A stretch of DNA of 64,000 nucleotides from JADJPO01 sp963750395 (GTDB lineage Bacteria; Actinomycetota; Actinomycetes; Actinomycetales; Kineosporiaceae), in assembly GCA_963750395.1 (NCBI GenBank), contig CAVVQM010000012.1, positions 62,001-126,000 on the forward strand. Reading direction: 5' to 3'. A program made the translations under genes and the position numbers. The notes below the pieces were generated by a model. It saw nothing but the letters and a program-made list of their open reading frames with translations. It was not told the DNA's origin and made no database searches. Every line of letters begins with the position of its first letter. The stretch's first letter is position 1. This document shows positions 7,500 through 15,347 of the stretch, in pieces.

Positions 7500-8687
7500 A
7501 TGCACCTGGAACCTGCGCTTCTGCTCGAACTGGGGGTGATCCTCGCCCTCCTCGGGGTGCTGTCGGGCCTGGCCCGGCGGGTCGCCATCTCGCCGGTCCC
7601 GCTGTACCTGATCGCGGGCCTGGCTCTCGGAGACGGCGGCCTGGCGCCGGTGCCGGCGGCCGGCGAGTTCGTCGAGGTGACCGCGGCGCTCGGCATCGTG
7701 CTGCTGCTGCTCACCCTGGGGCTGGAGTTCTCCGTCGAGGAGTTCGGTCAGAGCCTGCGCCACCATGTGCCCTCGGCGCTGGTCGACCTCGTGGTGTGCG
7801 CCGTCCCGGGCGCCGTCGCCGGCGTCCTGCTCGGGCTGGACGCCGTCGCCGTCCTGGCTCTGGCGGGAGCCACCTGGATCTCCTCGTCCTCGATCGCGGC
7901 TCGGGTGCTGCAGGACCTGGATCGGCTCGGCAACCGGGAGACCCCCTCGGTGCTGGCCATCCTGGTGCTCGAGGACTTCGCGATGGCGGCGTACCTGCCC
8001 CTGCTGTCGGTCCTGGCCTTCGGCGGGACCCTCGCCCAGGCGGCCCTGGGATCGGTCCTGGCGGTCGCCTGTGTCGGGGCCGCCTTCTGGGTCACCCGCC
8101 TTTGGGGGGCGAGGATCAGCGAGACGCTCGGCGGCACCGCCCCGGAGCCCCTGATGCTGCGGGTGCTCGGCGGCACGCTGATCGTCGCCGCCCTGGCGGA
8201 GCTGATCTCCGCCTCGGCCGCCGTCGGGGCCTTCATCGTCGGGCTGATGCTCACCGGGGACGTGGCCCGCGCCGTCCGCCAGGTGCTGGAGCCGCTGCGT
8301 GACCTGTTCGCCGCGGCCTTCTTCGTCGGGATCGGGCTGTTCGTGCGCCCGGGCGACCTGGTGCCCATGCTGCCCGCGGCCGCGATGCTGGCCGTGGTCG
8401 GCATCGCCTCCAAGCTCGCCGTCGGCGCGTTCGCCGCCGGCCGCGACGGCGTGGCGTGGAGGGGACGGCTACGGGCAGGGGCCACGCTCAGCGCCCGCGG
8501 GGAGTTCTCCATCGTCATCGTCGGGCTGGCGGCGACCACCGACCCACGGCTGGGACCGCTGGTCACCGGCTACGTCGTCATCCTGGGGATCGTCGGGCCG
8601 GTACTGACGCGCCTGGTCCCCGTGCGGGTGCACCCGATGCCCAGCGCGGCGCAGCACGACACGGGTGCGCGCGACCCGGGTGGATGA
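7500..8687 (+). CDS. CPA2-family cation:proton antiporter (KhtU-like)
   Basis: A 395-residue membrane protein with about 12 hydrophobic segments and the CPA2 hallmarks: GLALGDGG early, LGIVLLLLTLGLEFS in TM3, the TM5 region VLALAGATWISSSSIAARVL, VLEDFAM, AFIVGLMLTGD, and FFVGIGLFV. It exchanges K+ or Na+ for protons across the cytoplasmic membrane. It follows the small KhtT-like subunit by 19 bp. The C-terminus ends shortly after the last membrane segment, with no RCK/TrkA domain. ATG 7500 follows a GGCGGTGAG purine stretch. Confidence 0.9.
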   Translation: MHLEPALLLELGVILALLGVLSGLARRVAISPVPLYLIAGLALGDGGLAPVPAAGEFVEVTAALGIVLLLLTLGLEFSVEEFGQSLRHHVPSALVDLVVCAVPGAVAGVLLGLDAVAVLALAGATWISSSSIAARVLQDLDRLGNRETPSVLAILVLEDFAMAAYLPLLSVLAFGGTLAQAALGSVLAVACVGAAFWVTRLWGARISETLGGTAPEPLMLRVLGGTLIVAALAELISASAAVGAFIVGLMLTGDVARAVRQVLEPLRDLFAAAFFVGIGLFVRPGDLVPMLPAAAMLAVVGIASKLAVGAFAAGRDGVAWRGRLRAGATLSARGEFSIVIVGLAATTDPRLGPLVTGYVVILGIVGPVLTRLVPVRVHPMPSAAQHDTGARDPGG

Positions 8688-8695
8688 ACGCAGGC

Positions 8696-9214
8696 TCAGC
8701 CCCTGCCCGGCGGGTCGATCGGAGTGGGGCGGCCTGGCTGCTCGCCGCCGCGCGCGTCCAGGTAGCCCTGCGTGGGCACCATCACCTTGCGGCGGAAGAT
8801 GCAGACGACGGTGCCGTCCTGCTTGTAACCGCGGGTCTCCACGTGGACCACGCCGCGGTCGTCCTTGCTCGTGGACGGCCGCTTGTCCAGCACCGTGGTC
8901 TCACCGTAGATGGTGTCGCCGTGGAAGGTCGGCGCGATGTGCCGCAGCGACTCGATCTCCAGGTTGGCGATCGCCTTGCCGGAGACGTCCGGCACCGACA
9001 TGCCCAGCAGCACCGAGTAGATGAGGTTGCCCACCACGACGTTCTTGCCGAACTGGGTGGTCGTCTCGGCGTAGTTGGCGTCCAGATGCAGGGGATGGTG
9101 GTTCATGGTGATCAGGCAGAAGAGGTGGTCGTCGGACTCGGTGATGGTCTTGCCGGGCCAGTGCTTGTACACCGCTCCGACCTCGAAGTCCTCGTAGCTG
9201 CGCCCGAACTGCAT
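8696..9214 (-). CDS. MaoC family dehydratase
   Basis: A 172-residue hot-dog fold protein of the MaoC/(R)-hydratase group. The hydratase-like signature is seen in ITESDDHLFCLITMNHHPLHLDANYAE (split: ITESDDHLFCL, NHHPLHLDANYAE), followed by FGKNVVVGNL and TFHGDTIYGET. Such proteins hydrate enoyl-CoA thioesters; the HHPLH stretch contains the active-site His region. ATG 9214 is preceded by GAGGTGG. It is divergent from the secreted hydrolase gene and ends 9 bp from the antiporter stop. Confidence 0.9.
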   Translation of the reverse strand: MQFGRSYEDFEVGAVYKHWPGKTITESDDHLFCLITMNHHPLHLDANYAETTTQFGKNVVVGNLIYSVLLGMSVPDVSGKAIANLEIESLRHIAPTFHGDTIYGETTVLDKRPSTSKDDRGVVHVETRGYKQDGTVVCIFRRKVMVPTQGYLDARGGEQPGRPTPIDPPGRG

Positions 9215-9322
9215 CAGTTCCACCTCTGTCCGCGGTCTTCTGTGCCGGCCCCATCGTGCCCGCAAGCCCACACCGGCGCACCGGCGCGCGAGGTGCGCAA
9301 ACTCACGTGGCTCTCGCTCGTA

Positions 9323-9341
9323 TCAGAATCGATGTTTCTGA
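9323..9341. promoter_or_regulatory. Possible operator: inverted repeat TCAGAA-N7-TTCTGA
   Basis: A perfect 6-bp inverted repeat with 7-bp spacer lies in the 253-bp divergent region between the MaoC gene and the secreted hydrolase gene. A second short dyad (GTCT-N9-AGAC) follows at about 9398. The local sequence is markedly AT-richer than its surroundings, as expected for a promoter and operator. No regulator gene is adjacent. Confidence 0.35.
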
Positions 9342-9467
9342 GAACTCCACGGAACGGCCCGTTCCTGTCGGAGGGGATCTGTGTCAGGATCGGCGGTCTG
9401 TCCCGATTAGACCGGATCGGGCACAACGTTGCTCGGCCGACGCGGCCGGTGGCCCGGGGGGAACCTC

Positions 9468-11339
9468 ATGACGGAGCCGAGCCGACGCCTGAACTCGTGG
9501 ATCGCCGAGCGGATCGGCGCACGGATCACCGCCGGCGCGCGCCCACGGACCGCCGCCGCTGCGGTGCTGTCCATGGCCTTGGCCGTCCCCCTGGCCCTGG
9601 CCATCCCCCCGGCGCCGGCGAGCGGGGCCGCGACGGCATCGGACCACACGTCGACGCTCGAGGCGAGGCGCGTCGACCGGGTCACCGTGACACCGGACTG
9701 GTTCGACTGCTCCGCGGTGATCTTCGGTGGGCTGTCCGCCGACTGCGGCATGGTCGAGGTGCCGCTGGACTACGACGAACCGAAGGGCGCCACGACCTCA
9801 CTGGCGGTTCTGCGCACCCACGCCACCGACCCCAAACGCAGGATCGGCACGCTGTTCCTCAACCCGGGTGGGCCGGGCGGCTCCGGCGTGGGCATAGCCG
9901 CGGTGGCGGGCGCCTTCCTGCCACCGGCGCTGCTGGAACGTTTCGACGTGGTCGGCTTCGACCCGCGGGGCAGCAACTTCAGCGACAATGTCCGGTGCTG
10001 GGCCAACCTCGGGGAACAGGCCTCCGCGCTGTCCGGCCTGAACGTCGCCTTCCCCTGGACGGCGGCCGAGAAGAAGGCCTACATCGCCTCCTCGGTCTCG
10101 CTCGGGAAGGCGTGCTCGAGCACCGGACGCCCGCTGTCGGCGTCCATGTCCACCGCCGAGGTGGCCCGGGACATGGACGTCCTGCGCCGCCACTTCGGTG
10201 ACGAACGTCTGACCTACCTGGGCTTCTCCTACGGCACCCAACTCGGCCAGGTCTACGCCAACCTGTTCCCCGACCGCGTGCGCGCCCTGGTCCTGGACGG
10301 CGTCGTGGACCCGATCGCCTGGACCGGTACCCCTTCGACCCGGAACACGCCGGTCACCATGAGGCTCCCCTCCGACCGGGCCTCCGACCGGGCCACGCAC
10401 GAGATCCTGCGCCGATGCGAGAAGGCGGGCGCGCAGGTGTGCACGCTGGCCGGGCGCGGGGATCCGGTCGAGTTGTACGACCGGGTAGCCGAGACCCTGC
10501 GCAAGGGCCCCCAGGAGATCACCGACGACACCGGCCAACCGTTCCTGACCCTGACCTATGCCGACTTCATCGCGAACGTGGTCGGGCTCCTGTACGACCC
10601 GATCGGCGCCACCCTGGTGCCCCTCGTGGTGGAGGCGGTGATCGACCTGCTCGCGCCGCCCGGGGATGCCGCCCGGCCCGGCGCCGAGGCCCAGTACCAG
10701 CGGTTGAGCAAGCGGCGCGCGACGCTGCAGGACCGTTCCGACCGTACCGAGGCGAGGCTGAGGTCGATGTGGGGCAAGCGGCTGACCGGTTACGCGTTCC
10801 CCTACGACAACTACCTCGACGCCGCCGTCTCCGTGCTCTGCACCGACAGTCAGAACCCCGCCTCGGCCTCGGCCTGGTCCGACTATGCCGCGACGGCCGA
10901 TCAGCAGGCCCCGGGCTTCGGGCCGTACTGGGCCTGGTCGTCCGCGCCGTGCGCCTCGAAGACCTGGACGGCGCAGGACGAGGACGCCTACCGCGGCCCG
11001 TTCACCCGGCGCACCGCGGCCCCGGTCCTGGTGGTCGGCAACTACTGGGACCCGGCGACGAACTACGACAGCGCGGTCAAGGTGAACTCCCTGCTGCCGA
11101 ACAGCGTTCTGCTGAGCAGCGACAGTTGGGGGCACACCGCCTTCGGCACCTCGACCTGTGTCGTCGACGCGGTCAGCACCTACCTGCTGAGCGTAGAGAC
11201 ACCCACGGCGGGGACGGTCTGCGTCGGGCAGGATCAGCCCTTCGAATCGGTTCCGGACCCGCAGGCATCCGCCCAGGCCGCACCCGGGTCCGAGATGCTG
11301 CCGCCCGTGACGACCCCATGGCCCGAACCGGCGGGCTGA
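9468..11339 (+). CDS. Secreted alpha/beta-hydrolase, TAP-like (tripeptidyl aminopeptidase type)
   Basis: A 623-residue exported hydrolase. The N-terminus has Arg residues and a hydrophobic stretch (AAAVLSMALAVPLALAIPPAPASGAA), a Sec or lipid-independent signal peptide. The alpha/beta-hydrolase core shows the oxyanion loop LNPGGPGGSG, the nucleophile elbow GFSYGTQLG (Ser at about 253), an acid candidate in NYWDPATN (about 528), and the His in WGHTAFG (about 555). These are the layout of Streptomyces SlpD/TAP-type peptidases, with the C-terminal TAP-like domain. It probably trims short peptides outside the cell. Translation starts at ATG 9468 behind GGGGGGAA. It ends 111 bp from the convergent LuxR-type regulator. 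Confidence 0.92.
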   Translation: MTEPSRRLNSWIAERIGARITAGARPRTAAAAVLSMALAVPLALAIPPAPASGAATASDHTSTLEARRVDRVTVTPDWFDCSAVIFGGLSADCGMVEVPLDYDEPKGATTSLAVLRTHATDPKRRIGTLFLNPGGPGGSGVGIAAVAGAFLPPALLERFDVVGFDPRGSNFSDNVRCWANLGEQASALSGLNVAFPWTAAEKKAYIASSVSLGKACSSTGRPLSASMSTAEVARDMDVLRRHFGDERLTYLGFSYGTQLGQVYANLFPDRVRALVLDGVVDPIAWTGTPSTRNTPVTMRLPSDRASDRATHEILRRCEKAGAQVCTLAGRGDPVELYDRVAETLRKGPQEITDDTGQPFLTLTYADFIANVVGLLYDPIGATLVPLVVEAVIDLLAPPGDAARPGAEAQYQRLSKRRATLQDRSDRTEARLRSMWGKRLTGYAFPYDNYLDAAVSVLCTDSQNPASASAWSDYAATADQQAPGFGPYWAWSSAPCASKTWTAQDEDAYRGPFTRRTAAPVLVVGNYWDPATNYDSAVKVNSLLPNSVLLSSDSWGHTAFGTSTCVVDAVSTYLLSVETPTAGTVCVGQDQPFESVPDPQASAQAAPGSEMLPPVTTPWPEPAG

Positions 11340-11413
11340 CCATGCCGGCTCCGTGGCGGTAGGCGGGGATCGACCCCCCGGGAGCGTCCAGGACCTCGCG
11401 CAGCCGCTCCTCA

Positions 11414-11435
11414 GCCAGAGCACGCCATCACTCTG
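11414..11435. terminator. Possible bidirectional hairpin between convergent genes
   Basis: CCAGAG-N10-CTCTGG forms a 6-bp stem between the stop of the secreted hydrolase and the stop of the LuxR-type regulator. No U-tract follows, which is common for actinobacterial terminators. Position between convergent genes is the main support. Confidence 0.35.
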
Positions 11436-11450
11436 GCAGCGTGCCGGGGC

Positions 11451-14400
11451 TCACTCCCCCACCAGACCCCGACGCCGTGCCAACGCCGCCGCCTCGGTGC
11501 GCCCGGAGGCGCCGAGCTTGGCCAGGATGTGGGACACGTGCACGCTCACGGTCTTCGTGCTGATGAACAGCCGCTTGCCGATCTCGCCGTTGCTTCGCCC
11601 CTGGGCGACCAGGGCCAGCACCTCGCTCTCGCGCGGGGTGAGACTCTCACGCACCGGGCCTGACCGCGCCCGATCGAACCCCGTCTTGTCGAACCCGGCC
11701 CGATCGAAGCCGGCCCGATCGACCCGGGCCGCCGAACCGATCCGGTCGTGGCGGTCGATCCGCTGCATGAGAGGCACCGCCTTCAGACGGGCCGCCATCG
11801 TGCGGGCCATCGCGGCTGATCTCCTCGCGCCGTCCGGATCACCTGTGGCGGTGAGGATCTCGGAGAGCACGGCGTGCGCCCGCGCCATCGGGTGGACGTG
11901 TCCGAAGACCTCGAACGCCGCGACAGCGGCCTGCCAGGACTGCACGAGCTCCGTCGCGGAGACCGACCGGTCACCGACCAGCCAGTGCAGCCGTTCGTGC
12001 TCGGCCCGCGCCAACGCCGCCCAGGCAGCGGTCTCGACGCTGAGCCCGGCCAACTCGGCGATGACCGACTCGACGTCGAGCAGCAACCGCTCGGCGTGCT
12101 CCACGAGATATCCGCCCTCCGCCGTTGGACGCCGGGCGGCTCCGTCGGCCAGCATGGCCAGGGACGTCGCCGCGAGCCGGACCCGCGCCTCGAAGAACGG
12201 GCTCCAGACCCGGCTGAGCACCTCGACCACGGTGTCGTAGGCGGCCAGGGAGTCCTCGAGGCGGCCCGCCCGCGCGGCGTCCTCGATGCCGACCCCGGCG
12301 GCCTGCACCGCGACGATCCCGTCGAGGGCCCACACCGGGCGCAACGCAGCCAGGCGATCGGTGACCGCCTCACCCCGCGCGGCGGCGACCTGGACGCGCA
12401 ACGCCTCGAGCATGGCGGCCGGTACCGGCGGGTCGGTGCCGTCCGGATGCTCCAGGACGGTCAGCGCCTCGTCCCACTCGCCGGTCACCACGAGCACCCA
12501 GGCCAGGAACCAGCGGGACTCCAGGGCGTAGGGCGCCCACGGAGTTCCCGCCTTCGCTCCGAGCGCCATCGCGGTGCGCAGCTGGTCCGCGGCCGGTGCC
12601 CAATCCTGGGCGTTCAGGTAGGCCATGCCGAGCCAGAACCGCCCCCGCAGCTCGGCCTCGGCGTGGCCCGTGGCGCGGGCCCGGGCCACGGCGCCGGTCA
12701 GGGCGGCGTGGCTGGCCGCGGTGGACGTCCGGTTGCTGATCCGGCTGACCGTGGTGAACGCATCGCTGGCCACCCGCGGCAGATCCAGGCTCTCCGCCAG
12801 TGCGAGGGCGGCGCGTCCGGCTGAGTGGGCCTCCTCGAACAGATGGTCGGCGGCCAGCACCCGGGCGTGGCTGGCGAGCACCTCGGCCCGCAGCGGGATC
12901 TCCGCACCGGCGAGCAGCCGGACTGCCTCGGACGACACCTGAGCGGGGCTCTCGTCGGTGTCGATATTGCTCAGCGCCAATGCCCGCGACGACAGCAGCC
13001 GGGCCCGATCCTCCGCCGGGGCGCCCGCAGGCAGCTGATCGAGCTGCTCGCTGAGCAGCGCCGCCGCGCGGACGGCGTGCCCGCAGGCCGTGAGCGCATC
13101 GGCCGTCTCGGCCACCACCACCGAGGTCTCCAGGTCCGGGTGGGAGCCGATGTCGGGGTCGGCGAACAGCTCGATGGCATGCTCGTAGTGCCGGACGGCG
13201 TCGGTCGGTCCGCCGACGGACATCGCCTCGCGTGCGGCCTCCACACTCGCGGCCAGAGCCGTCTCCCGGTCGAGGGCCCTGCGGGCGTGGTAGGCGAGCT
13301 CGGCGGCGGTTCCGGCGCGGTGACGGTCCCGCAGGGCCTCGACGTACCGGGCGTGCAGCCGGACCCGCTCACCGGGCAGCAGGTCCTCGTAGACGGCCTC
13401 GGCGAGCAGCGCGTGCCGGAACGCATAGTCCCCGCCGTCGGGGCGCAGCACGCTCAGCTCCACCGCCTGACGCAGCGCGTCGTCCAGGCGCCCGGCGTCC
13501 AGACCGGAGACCGTGGCGAGCAGCTCGTGCGAGACCCGCCGTCCGGCGACCGCACTCACCCGGACCAGCTGCCGCGCGTCGTCCTCGAGCCGGTCCAGCC
13601 GCAGCAGCAGCAGCTCGGCCAGATCCGCGGGGAGCAGGCGGCAGGTGGCGTCACCCGTCACGCCGACGAGCTCCTCGACGAAGAAGGCGTTGCCGTCGGC
13701 GCGTTCGACGATGGCGCGGAGCTGGGCGCGGGTGAGCGGGCCCGGATGGAGCTGCTCGGCGAGGGCGCGCACGGCAGCGGCCGGCAGCGGACCGAGGTGC
13801 AGCCGGTGGACGCCGCGCAGCCGCGCCCACTCGGCCGCCTGCGGACGCAGCGGGTGGCGCCGGTGCAGGTCGTCCGAGCGGTAGGAGGCGACCAGGGCGA
13901 CGGGGCCGTCCACGGGACGGGCGAGCAGGTAGCTGAGCAGGTCACGGGTGGACTGGTCGGCCCAGTGCAGATCCTCGAGCACCACGAGGACCGGCGCGGA
14001 GGCCGCGGCCCGTTCCAGCAGGTGCCGCACGGCCTCGAACAGCGCGCCGCGCTCAAGGGTCTCCCACTCGGTGTGCGGACGGCCGGCGGCACCGTCCTCG
14101 GACAACACCCGCCGACCGGGCTGGAGCCGGGCCAGCGCCGGATGCATGGTGAGCACCTCGGGCATCTCGGCGGCGATCCGGCCGACCACCTCCGAGAACG
14201 GCAGGTACGGCAGGCCGCGCTCACCGAGGTCCAGGCAGTGCCCGACGACGACCTGCCAGCCGTGGCCGTGCGCCGTCTCGGCCAGCGCCTCGATCAGCCG
14301 GGTCTTGCCGATCCCGGCATCACCGGACAGCAGGACCACCCGCCGCGGCCCGTCGACGTCGTCCGCGCGCACGCCGAGGACGTCGACGAGCTCGGCCAGC

Positions 14401-14459
14401 TCGCCGTCCCGCCCGACGAGCTCGGGCGGAGGCGTCGTCACACGTGCCACAGGGTCCAT
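11451..14459 (-). CDS. Large LuxR-family transcriptional regulator with AAA ATPase domain
   Basis: A 1002-residue regulator. An N-terminal ATPase domain has GDAGIGKTR (Walker A, about 47-55) and VLVVLEDLHWADQ (Walker B, about 145). A long TPR-like helical middle (many A/L-rich repeats, AELAYHARRALDRETALAAS and so on) follows. The C-terminus is a LuxR/GerE helix-turn-helix: LTPRESEVLALVAQGRSN, EIGKRLFISTKTV, HVSHILAKLG. The linker before the helix-turn-helix holds FDRAG-type repeats. This is the LAL/AfsK-like signal-transduction layout; ligands are usually unknown. The ATG at 14459 gives MDPVARVTTPPPELVGRD; the frame is open further upstream but without family similarity. The gene lies 17 bp downstream of a 66-residue small gene on the same strand and may be co-transcribed with it. 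Confidence 0.92.
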   Translation of the reverse strand: MDPVARVTTPPPELVGRDGELAELVDVLGVRADDVDGPRRVVLLSGDAGIGKTRLIEALAETAHGHGWQVVVGHCLDLGERGLPYLPFSEVVGRIAAEMPEVLTMHPALARLQPGRRVLSEDGAAGRPHTEWETLERGALFEAVRHLLERAAASAPVLVVLEDLHWADQSTRDLLSYLLARPVDGPVALVASYRSDDLHRRHPLRPQAAEWARLRGVHRLHLGPLPAAAVRALAEQLHPGPLTRAQLRAIVERADGNAFFVEELVGVTGDATCRLLPADLAELLLLRLDRLEDDARQLVRVSAVAGRRVSHELLATVSGLDAGRLDDALRQAVELSVLRPDGGDYAFRHALLAEAVYEDLLPGERVRLHARYVEALRDRHRAGTAAELAYHARRALDRETALAASVEAAREAMSVGGPTDAVRHYEHAIELFADPDIGSHPDLETSVVVAETADALTACGHAVRAAALLSEQLDQLPAGAPAEDRARLLSSRALALSNIDTDESPAQVSSEAVRLLAGAEIPLRAEVLASHARVLAADHLFEEAHSAGRAALALAESLDLPRVASDAFTTVSRISNRTSTAASHAALTGAVARARATGHAEAELRGRFWLGMAYLNAQDWAPAADQLRTAMALGAKAGTPWAPYALESRWFLAWVLVVTGEWDEALTVLEHPDGTDPPVPAAMLEALRVQVAAARGEAVTDRLAALRPVWALDGIVAVQAAGVGIEDAARAGRLEDSLAAYDTVVEVLSRVWSPFFEARVRLAATSLAMLADGAARRPTAEGGYLVEHAERLLLDVESVIAELAGLSVETAAWAALARAEHERLHWLVGDRSVSATELVQSWQAAVAAFEVFGHVHPMARAHAVLSEILTATGDPDGARRSAAMARTMAARLKAVPLMQRIDRHDRIGSAARVDRAGFDRAGFDKTGFDRARSGPVRESLTPRESEVLALVAQGRSNGEIGKRLFISTKTVSVHVSHILAKLGASGRTEAAALARRRGLVGE
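11650..11735 (-). repeat. In-frame repeats encoding FDRAG-type units in the LuxR regulator linker
   Basis: Four tandem near-identical 15-bp units (gatcgaagccggccc and variants on the + strand) encode DRAGFDRAGFDKTGFDRAR just before the LuxR helix-turn-helix. A flexible linker or slipped-strand expansion is the simplest reading. Confidence 0.75.
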
Positions 14460-14476
14460 CGTGGCAGGGGCCGACC

Positions 14477-14677
14477 TCAGGCGGGACGGACCCGCCCGTG
14501 CGGTTGCGCACTGCGGCGACGGTGGACGACGCGGACCGCGAGCCGGCGCAACAGCGGCGTCTGCCGGGGCGGCAGGTAGTTCTGCTGGTGGCGGTGCGGA
14601 TCCGGGCGACCGGCTCGCCCTGAGCGGCGGTCCATCTCGTAGAGGTAGGGGTTCAGGATCTCCTGAGGGGCGAGCAT
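14477..14677 (-). CDS. Small hypothetical protein (66 aa) upstream of the LuxR regulator
   Basis: An ORF of 66 residues beginning MLAPQEILNPYLYEMDRRSG and ending in an Arg-rich tail (LLRRLAVRVVHRRR, HGRVRPA). It has a strong ribosome site, GGAGGAG, 3 bp before the ATG, which is why I accept it as real. The N-terminal half resembles in style, but not clearly in sequence, the short basic actinobacterial proteins starting with an EI-x(5)-Y/R pattern. It is 17 bp upstream of the LuxR-type regulator on the same strand, so the pair is probably an operon. No domain is recognised. Its upstream region holds two perfect palindromes. Confidence 0.6.
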   Translation of the reverse strand: MLAPQEILNPYLYEMDRRSGRAGRPDPHRHQQNYLPPRQTPLLRRLAVRVVHRRRSAQPHGRVRPA

Positions 14678-14799
14678 GGTCTCCTCCTGCGCGGGCTGTG
14701 CTGATGATCTCCAGCCTCGGTCGCTGAGGTAGGCGCCCGCATCGGGAGGCTGCCGTAGCCGGCGAGGGTGCCGGCGTGGGCGCACCGGGGACCGACCGC

Positions 14800-14834
14800 C
14801 TCTGAGGTACCTCAGAGACTCGACGCGTCGAGTC
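14800..14834. promoter_or_regulatory. Two abutting perfect 18-bp palindromes in a divergent promoter region
   Basis: CTCTGAGGTACCTCAGAG (14800-14817) and GACTCGACGCGTCGAGTC (14817-14834) are each perfectly self-complementary over 18 bp and share one base. An outer CGACC/GGTCG pair (14793-14797 and 14835-14839) brackets both. A further perfect 12-bp palindrome, CCGATCGATCGG, lies at 14878-14889. They sit between the divergent starts at 14677 (-) and 14862 (+). Dimeric regulator operators are the most likely meaning; back-to-back hairpins in RNA are an alternative. Confidence 0.6.
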
Positions 14835-14861
14835 GGTCGCCCTGGAGGTGAGACGTGGGTC

Positions 14862-15347
14862 ATGCTGGTGCGACCGACCGATCGATCGGCCGGGTGGACG
14901 CGGATGGTGGTAGCAGTGGCCGACGACGCCGAGCGAAGCGACCCGACCGACCCCTTCGGTGCCTTTCTCGGCCACCTGAGGGCGCTGTCCCAGCAGATGG
15001 TGGGGCTCGGGTTGCCCACCGGTGCCGCCGATCCCGGGGCGGGCGCCCCGAGCTCCCCGGACGCGACGGCCATGACTGCCTGGGCGGCCGCGATGTCCGC
15101 GCCGATCCCGTGGCCCGGAGCCCTCACGGAGGCGCAGGTGAGCGCCGTCCACAAAGCGGTCTCGGCGCAGAGGGCCTCCGTGGCCGCGCTGCGCAGCCAG
15201 CTCGACGCATTCGACTCCCAGCTGAAGGTCCTCGACGACCTTCTCGGCCCGATGTCCGAATGGAGCCGACGTTGGGCGCAGACAGAGGCCGCGCTCAACC
15301 CGCGGTCGCGGCCACCAGACGATCAGCCAGCTGCTGAGCCGACGTGA
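14862..15347 (+). CDS. Hypothetical protein with predicted coiled-coil C-terminus
   Basis: A 161-residue protein. ATG 14862 has GGAGGTG upstream; an in-frame ATG at 14904 (MVVAVADDAERSDPTD) is an alternative. The second half, LTEAQVSAVHKAVSAQRASVAALRSQLDAFDSQLKVLDDLLGPMSEW (split into shorter pieces: RASVAALRSQLDAFDSQL, KVLDDLLGPMSEW), has heptad spacing typical of a coiled coil and loosely resembles phasin-like or PhaE-like helical proteins. No enzyme motif is seen. Its 3' end overlaps the convergent hemY gene by 53 bp. It faces the small 66-residue gene across the twin palindromes. Confidence 0.65.
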   Translation: MLVRPTDRSAGWTRMVVAVADDAERSDPTDPFGAFLGHLRALSQQMVGLGLPTGAADPGAGAPSSPDATAMTAWAAAMSAPIPWPGALTEAQVSAVHKAVSAQRASVAALRSQLDAFDSQLKVLDDLLGPMSEWSRRWAQTEAALNPRSRPPDDQPAAEPT

